Shown: positions 22,632 through 25,262 of the stretch, piece after piece
Numbering within the stretch: the first letter of the stretch is position 1
Layout of the letters: every line of letters starts with the position of its first letter
Virus record (IMG/VR): IMGVR_UViG_3300027649_000013
Location: 1-25,262 of that record
From: a virus
Direction: 5' to 3' (one strand)
Length of the DNA: 25,262 bases
Notes under the pieces: model-generated
Databases searched by the model: none
What the model saw: the letters and a program-made list of their open reading frames with translations, nothing else
What the model was told of the DNA's origin: nothing
Made by a program: the position numbers and the translations under genes

Positions 22632-24725
22632 TCATGCCCGGAAGATATCCACCTTCGTTTCCAGGCACTTGCGCAGACTCAGATCGTTTGCACCAACCTC
22701 AAACCAACCCGCAGGCTTCTGGTAGAAGTCCAGCCCGCGACCGATCTTGATGATCCAGCCGTTGTCGAGGTGGATTTCGCGGTCATGGATGTTCGGGTTG
22801 AGTTTCACCTCTAGCTCGACGTCCAACTCCAGGAGACTCTGTTTGAGCTCGTCAAGCTTCTCGGCGATGTCGGCCAACTGGGTCTTGTCGTCGTAGCCGG
22901 TGATCAGGCTGATCTTCTCCACGGTGCCTGCCTTCAGCACCGTTTCGCAGAAGCGCACGAAGTTCTGAATCTGATGTTGCAACCGGATATACGGATCCTC
23001 GATGGCGACGGCCTTTGCACCCTGTAAGTAGGGGCCAAGGATCGACTCATAGCTGTAACCGGTGTCGCCATAAAGGATGCTGAAATGCTGCTCCTTGAGC
23101 TCCACTGCTGGTGGCGCAACCACCGCTGGTGTTGGCGCAATCGGCGATGGAGCCACTGAAGGTTCTGCCGCAACGGTAGGCGCAGGCTGCCCGGCAGACT
23201 GCGCTTCTACTGCCTCGCTGGATTGCTCACTCGCCTGGCTTAAACGACGACGAGCCGGCTGCTGTGTTGCCGCCGCATCCTTCGATTCAGGGCAGAAAAC
23301 TACCACCTCCTCACCGCTGGCCTTGAAGTAGGACAGATTGATGCGTGCAAACTCGTCGTCTGGCTTGCGCTTATTCATTTGCTCCTTGACGCGGCGGCGG
23401 CACTCAGTCGCGTAGGCCACGTACTCTTCGAACTCGTCATCGGTCGGCGGCCCGTTCGGGTGCAGGATCTTCAAGAACGCGCAGACGGTTTTCTTGATGC
23501 CTTTTTCGTCGCGCCCCTCGATGGCCTTGCCGAGTCGAATGCGCTTGCTGACTTCCTCATACCGGTTGGTGTGCTTGAACTGGTAGTGGAAGGCCTCTGC
23601 AAGGTAATCGGTGATGAATCCGTAACTGCTGGTCAGGAACTCGCTGCTGTTCTTGGGCATCTCCCAGCCCGGGATGTACGCCGCGAAGCGGTCCATCACT
23701 GCCAGGTCAAACTCGGGTGGAAGCGGTTGGAACAGGTCATGCTCGTTGGAGTTCACCACTTGCTGGATCGATACATCGATGTTTCCGACGAAACTCAGAC
23801 TGGCATCAGCAATGACCTCAGCGCCGCGCGAAAAGCGCCCGTTGGCCATGAAGTCCTTCATGATCTGGATGGTGTCCTGATCGCGCACTTTGATCCCGCC
23901 AACCTCGTCAAACGCGACCGTGTCCCAAAAGCCGACCAGGCCCACCTTGCGTCGGGCATTGTTGTAGAACAGCGTGGCCTTGGTCGCTTGGCCGCCCGAG
24001 ATCAAGGTGGCGTAGGGCGAAAACTCGCTGAAGAAATAGGACTTACCGGTGCCGCGTGGGCCTAATTCGATGTAGTTGTAATTGGGTTCCACCAAGGCTG
24101 CCAGCCGAGCGATGAAGTGCATCTGCACTCGCTTCGACAGCTTGCTTGGCTCCAGACCAACCGAACGCAGAACCGCGGCGATCCACTCGTCGCGTGTGAA
24201 TGCTACCCGGCCTTCGGTGTAGCGCTCAAAGTCGAATCGTGAGAGTTGAATGGGCCGCAGATCCTCGATCGAGAACGCGTAGTCGTCCTCATCGATATCG
24301 TTGTGCGCCAGGGTGACTTCCGCCCAAATTCCGCCTTCTAGAAGCCGGTCGTTATCGCGGTAGAATTTCTCGCCAATCGCAATGCGCTGCGAGTTGAAAT
24401 TCTCCAGGGATGCCCAGTGGCGCTTCTCCTTCTCGACATAACGGACGTGAATCTTGTCGATGAAGCGGTGCTTGCCCTTGGTGGCCACCTTGGATTGAGC
24501 TGCATTGGCTTCGTCAGGACGAACGTAATTCTCCTGCAAGGAGGAGAGCACTGCTTCAATGCCTGCATCCATTTCTGCCTGGTCATTGCTGGCGCAATAC
24601 TTGGCGAGCAGAAACTCCAGGACAAAGGTTGGGACGTTGGTGCCTTTCTTAATCCGATGCAGCAAGTCCTTGCGAAGAACTTTGCCATCGAAGGTTACAT
24701 TTAGCTTTTGGTCAAGTTCGTCCAT
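22632..24725 (-). CDS. brxL: BREX ATPase BrxL (Lon-like AAA+) with C-terminal PLD-like domain
   Basis: The 697-residue protein has the BrxL layout: an N-terminal region to about 190, then an AAA+ domain with Walker A GPRGTGKS at 222-229, Walker B VAFDE at 270-274, sensor FVGNID at 312-317 and an arginine-finger-like MDRF at 344-347. A Gln/Ser/Ala/Pro-rich linker covers about 483-543. The C-terminal part (544-697) has EDPYIRLQHQIQNFVRFCE, IHDREIHLDNGW and IKIGRGLDFYQK, the pattern of the MIT C-terminal (phospholipase D-like) domain. BrxL of type 1 BREX forms DNA-encircling hexamers and is required for blocking phage. It begins five bases after the pglZ stop, typical of operon coupling, with only a weak GGAA before its ATG. 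Confidence 0.93.
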   Translation of the reverse strand: MDELDQKLNVTFDGKVLRKDLLHRIKKGTNVPTFVLEFLLAKYCASNDQAEMDAGIEAVLSSLQENYVRPDEANAAQSKVATKGKHRFIDKIHVRYVEKEKRHWASLENFNSQRIAIGEKFYRDNDRLLEGGIWAEVTLAHNDIDEDDYAFSIEDLRPIQLSRFDFERYTEGRVAFTRDEWIAAVLRSVGLEPSKLSKRVQMHFIARLAALVEPNYNYIELGPRGTGKSYFFSEFSPYATLISGGQATKATLFYNNARRKVGLVGFWDTVAFDEVGGIKVRDQDTIQIMKDFMANGRFSRGAEVIADASLSFVGNIDVSIQQVVNSNEHDLFQPLPPEFDLAVMDRFAAYIPGWEMPKNSSEFLTSSYGFITDYLAEAFHYQFKHTNRYEEVSKRIRLGKAIEGRDEKGIKKTVCAFLKILHPNGPPTDDEFEEYVAYATECRRRVKEQMNKRKPDDEFARINLSYFKASGEEVVVFCPESKDAAATQQPARRRLSQASEQSSEAVEAQSAGQPAPTVAAEPSVAPSPIAPTPAVVAPPAVELKEQHFSILYGDTGYSYESILGPYLQGAKAVAIEDPYIRLQHQIQNFVRFCETVLKAGTVEKISLITGYDDKTQLADIAEKLDELKQSLLELDVELEVKLNPNIHDREIHLDNGWIIKIGRGLDFYQKPAGWFEVGANDLSLRKCLETKVDIFRA

Positions 24726-24730
24726 TTTTA

Positions 24731-25262
24731 TTATTCCGTATAGTCAGTTTCAATCGCAAGAGTGCTGTATGTGGCGAGCGTGGTTGGGTTCAGTACCTTG
24801 AACGAAAACTTACCCCTGAATTCATCATCCATCCGTAGCGCAATCTGTTTGCGTTGGTCCGTCATCAAAGTCACGGTTCGGGTGGTGGGATTCACATCAC
24901 CGCCGGGGCGTGGCTCACCCACCACATTGCCCTTGCTGTCCTGGGCTTCCAACAAGATTTCAACGCTCATGTCCTGCGAGAACATGTCGTCTGCAACCAG
25001 TATCACTTCGACAACCGGCAATCGCGTAGTAATTCGTTTGGCGCCATTCTTGTAGCTCAGCTCCACCACTACCTTGCGCAATTCCGCATGGGGGGTGGTA
25101 TCCAGCCGCGCTACCAGCACGGGTACGACAGCTTCCGCGAGGGATACTCCGCCGTGGAAATACAGATGCCCCGCACGATAGGGCGCCATGCTGCGGGGCA
25201 AGGCTACTTGGGAGAAGTCGCCCCGAATGCCGACCTTATCCGCGCTGACGATCAGGCTGTGA
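24731..25262 (-). CDS. pglZ: BREX protein PglZ, C-terminal end (partial)
   Basis: The frame is open to the right edge and codes for about 176 residues. It contains HSLIVSADKVGIRGDF, PRSMAPYRAGHLYFHGGVS and LAEAVVPVLVARL, the hallmark C-terminal segment of PglZ (YFHGG.S..E..VPV), followed by a beta-rich tail ending TLAIETDYTE. PglZ is an alkaline-phosphatase-fold protein shared by all BREX types; the catalytic part lies outside the window. A TTG at 25201 should not be taken as its start, because the matching sequence continues upstream. Order pglZ-brxL is that of type 1 BREX, so pglX, brxC, brxB and brxA would be expected beyond the edge. Confidence 0.92.
   Translation of the reverse strand, partial: HSLIVSADKVGIRGDFSQVALPRSMAPYRAGHLYFHGGVSLAEAVVPVLVARLDTTPHAELRKVVVELSYKNGAKRITTRLPVVEVILVADDMFSQDMSVEILLEAQDSKGNVVGEPRPGGDVNPTTRTVTLMTDQRKQIALRMDDEFRGKFSFKVLNPTTLATYSTLAIETDYTE

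Noticed and set aside
23379-24065. Plus-strand open frame (228 codons) opposite brxL
   Set aside because: BrxL motifs lie in the minus frame throughout this stretch; the plus frame has no family pattern.
21565-25262. BREX genes as cargo of this prophage
   Set aside because: They converge on the phage end with a lysozyme remnant between, and the rest of the operon runs off the right edge. Neither attachment site is visible, so host island is the simpler reading, though phage carriage is not excluded.
1-25262. CRISPR arrays, tRNA genes and insertion sequences
   Set aside because: I saw no regularly spaced repeats, no tRNA cloverleaf and no transposase-like protein in any frame.

Overview
The window looks like the late half of an integrated tailed bacteriophage (HK97-type siphovirus) lying next to a bacterial defence island. 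The host is probably a Beta- or Gammaproteobacterium: base composition is moderately high in G+C, Shine-Dalgarno sites are of the Gram-negative type, the endolysin is lambda R-like, and the defence genes resemble a type 1 BREX system. I cannot name a genus. No integrase, repressor or attachment site is visible, so the left end of the phage lies outside the window.

Layout. (1) 1-2577, plus strand except one gene: a ParB-like/DNA methyltransferase fusion cut by the window edge, a small helical protein whose ribosome binding site sits in a hairpin, a DUF3489 protein on the minus strand, and an HNH nuclease. (2) 2743-7140: packaging and portal genes (small and large terminase, portal, S49 protease), joined by 1-4 base overlaps. 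(3) 7153-7987: a minus-strand NYN-domain gene with its own promoter and a two-hairpin leader, inserted between protease and capsid gene, followed by two plus-strand terminators. (4) 8006-13571: major capsid protein, a probable decoration protein, connector, head closure and tail completion genes, tail tube, and a tail-assembly chaperone pair with a well-formed -1 frameshift site. (5) 13574-19335: tape measure, a distal tail protein, a tail fibre and its probable assembly protein. (6) 19404-21202: lysis region with small membrane proteins, a lambda R-type endolysin, a holin and an anchored protein of unknown role. (7) 21246-21533: a lysozyme remnant with no catalytic half.

(8) 21565-25262, minus strand: the end of pglZ, then brxL, then a SIR2-like (DUF4917-like) gene. 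This is the 3' end of a BREX operon that converges on the phage lysis module. The SIR2-like gene downstream of brxL, and a phospholipase D-like C-terminal domain on BrxL behind a Pro/Ala linker, are the most interesting defence features here. The rest of the BREX operon lies beyond the right edge.

How it works together: the phage genes follow the standard order of packaging, head, tail and lysis, and are probably transcribed as one long late unit with terminator hairpins inside it. The HNH gene beside the terminase suggests cos-type packaging. The phage methyltransferase could protect phage DNA from host restriction. The NYN gene has the features of a moron: reverse orientation, its own promoter, and AT-richer DNA than its neighbours.
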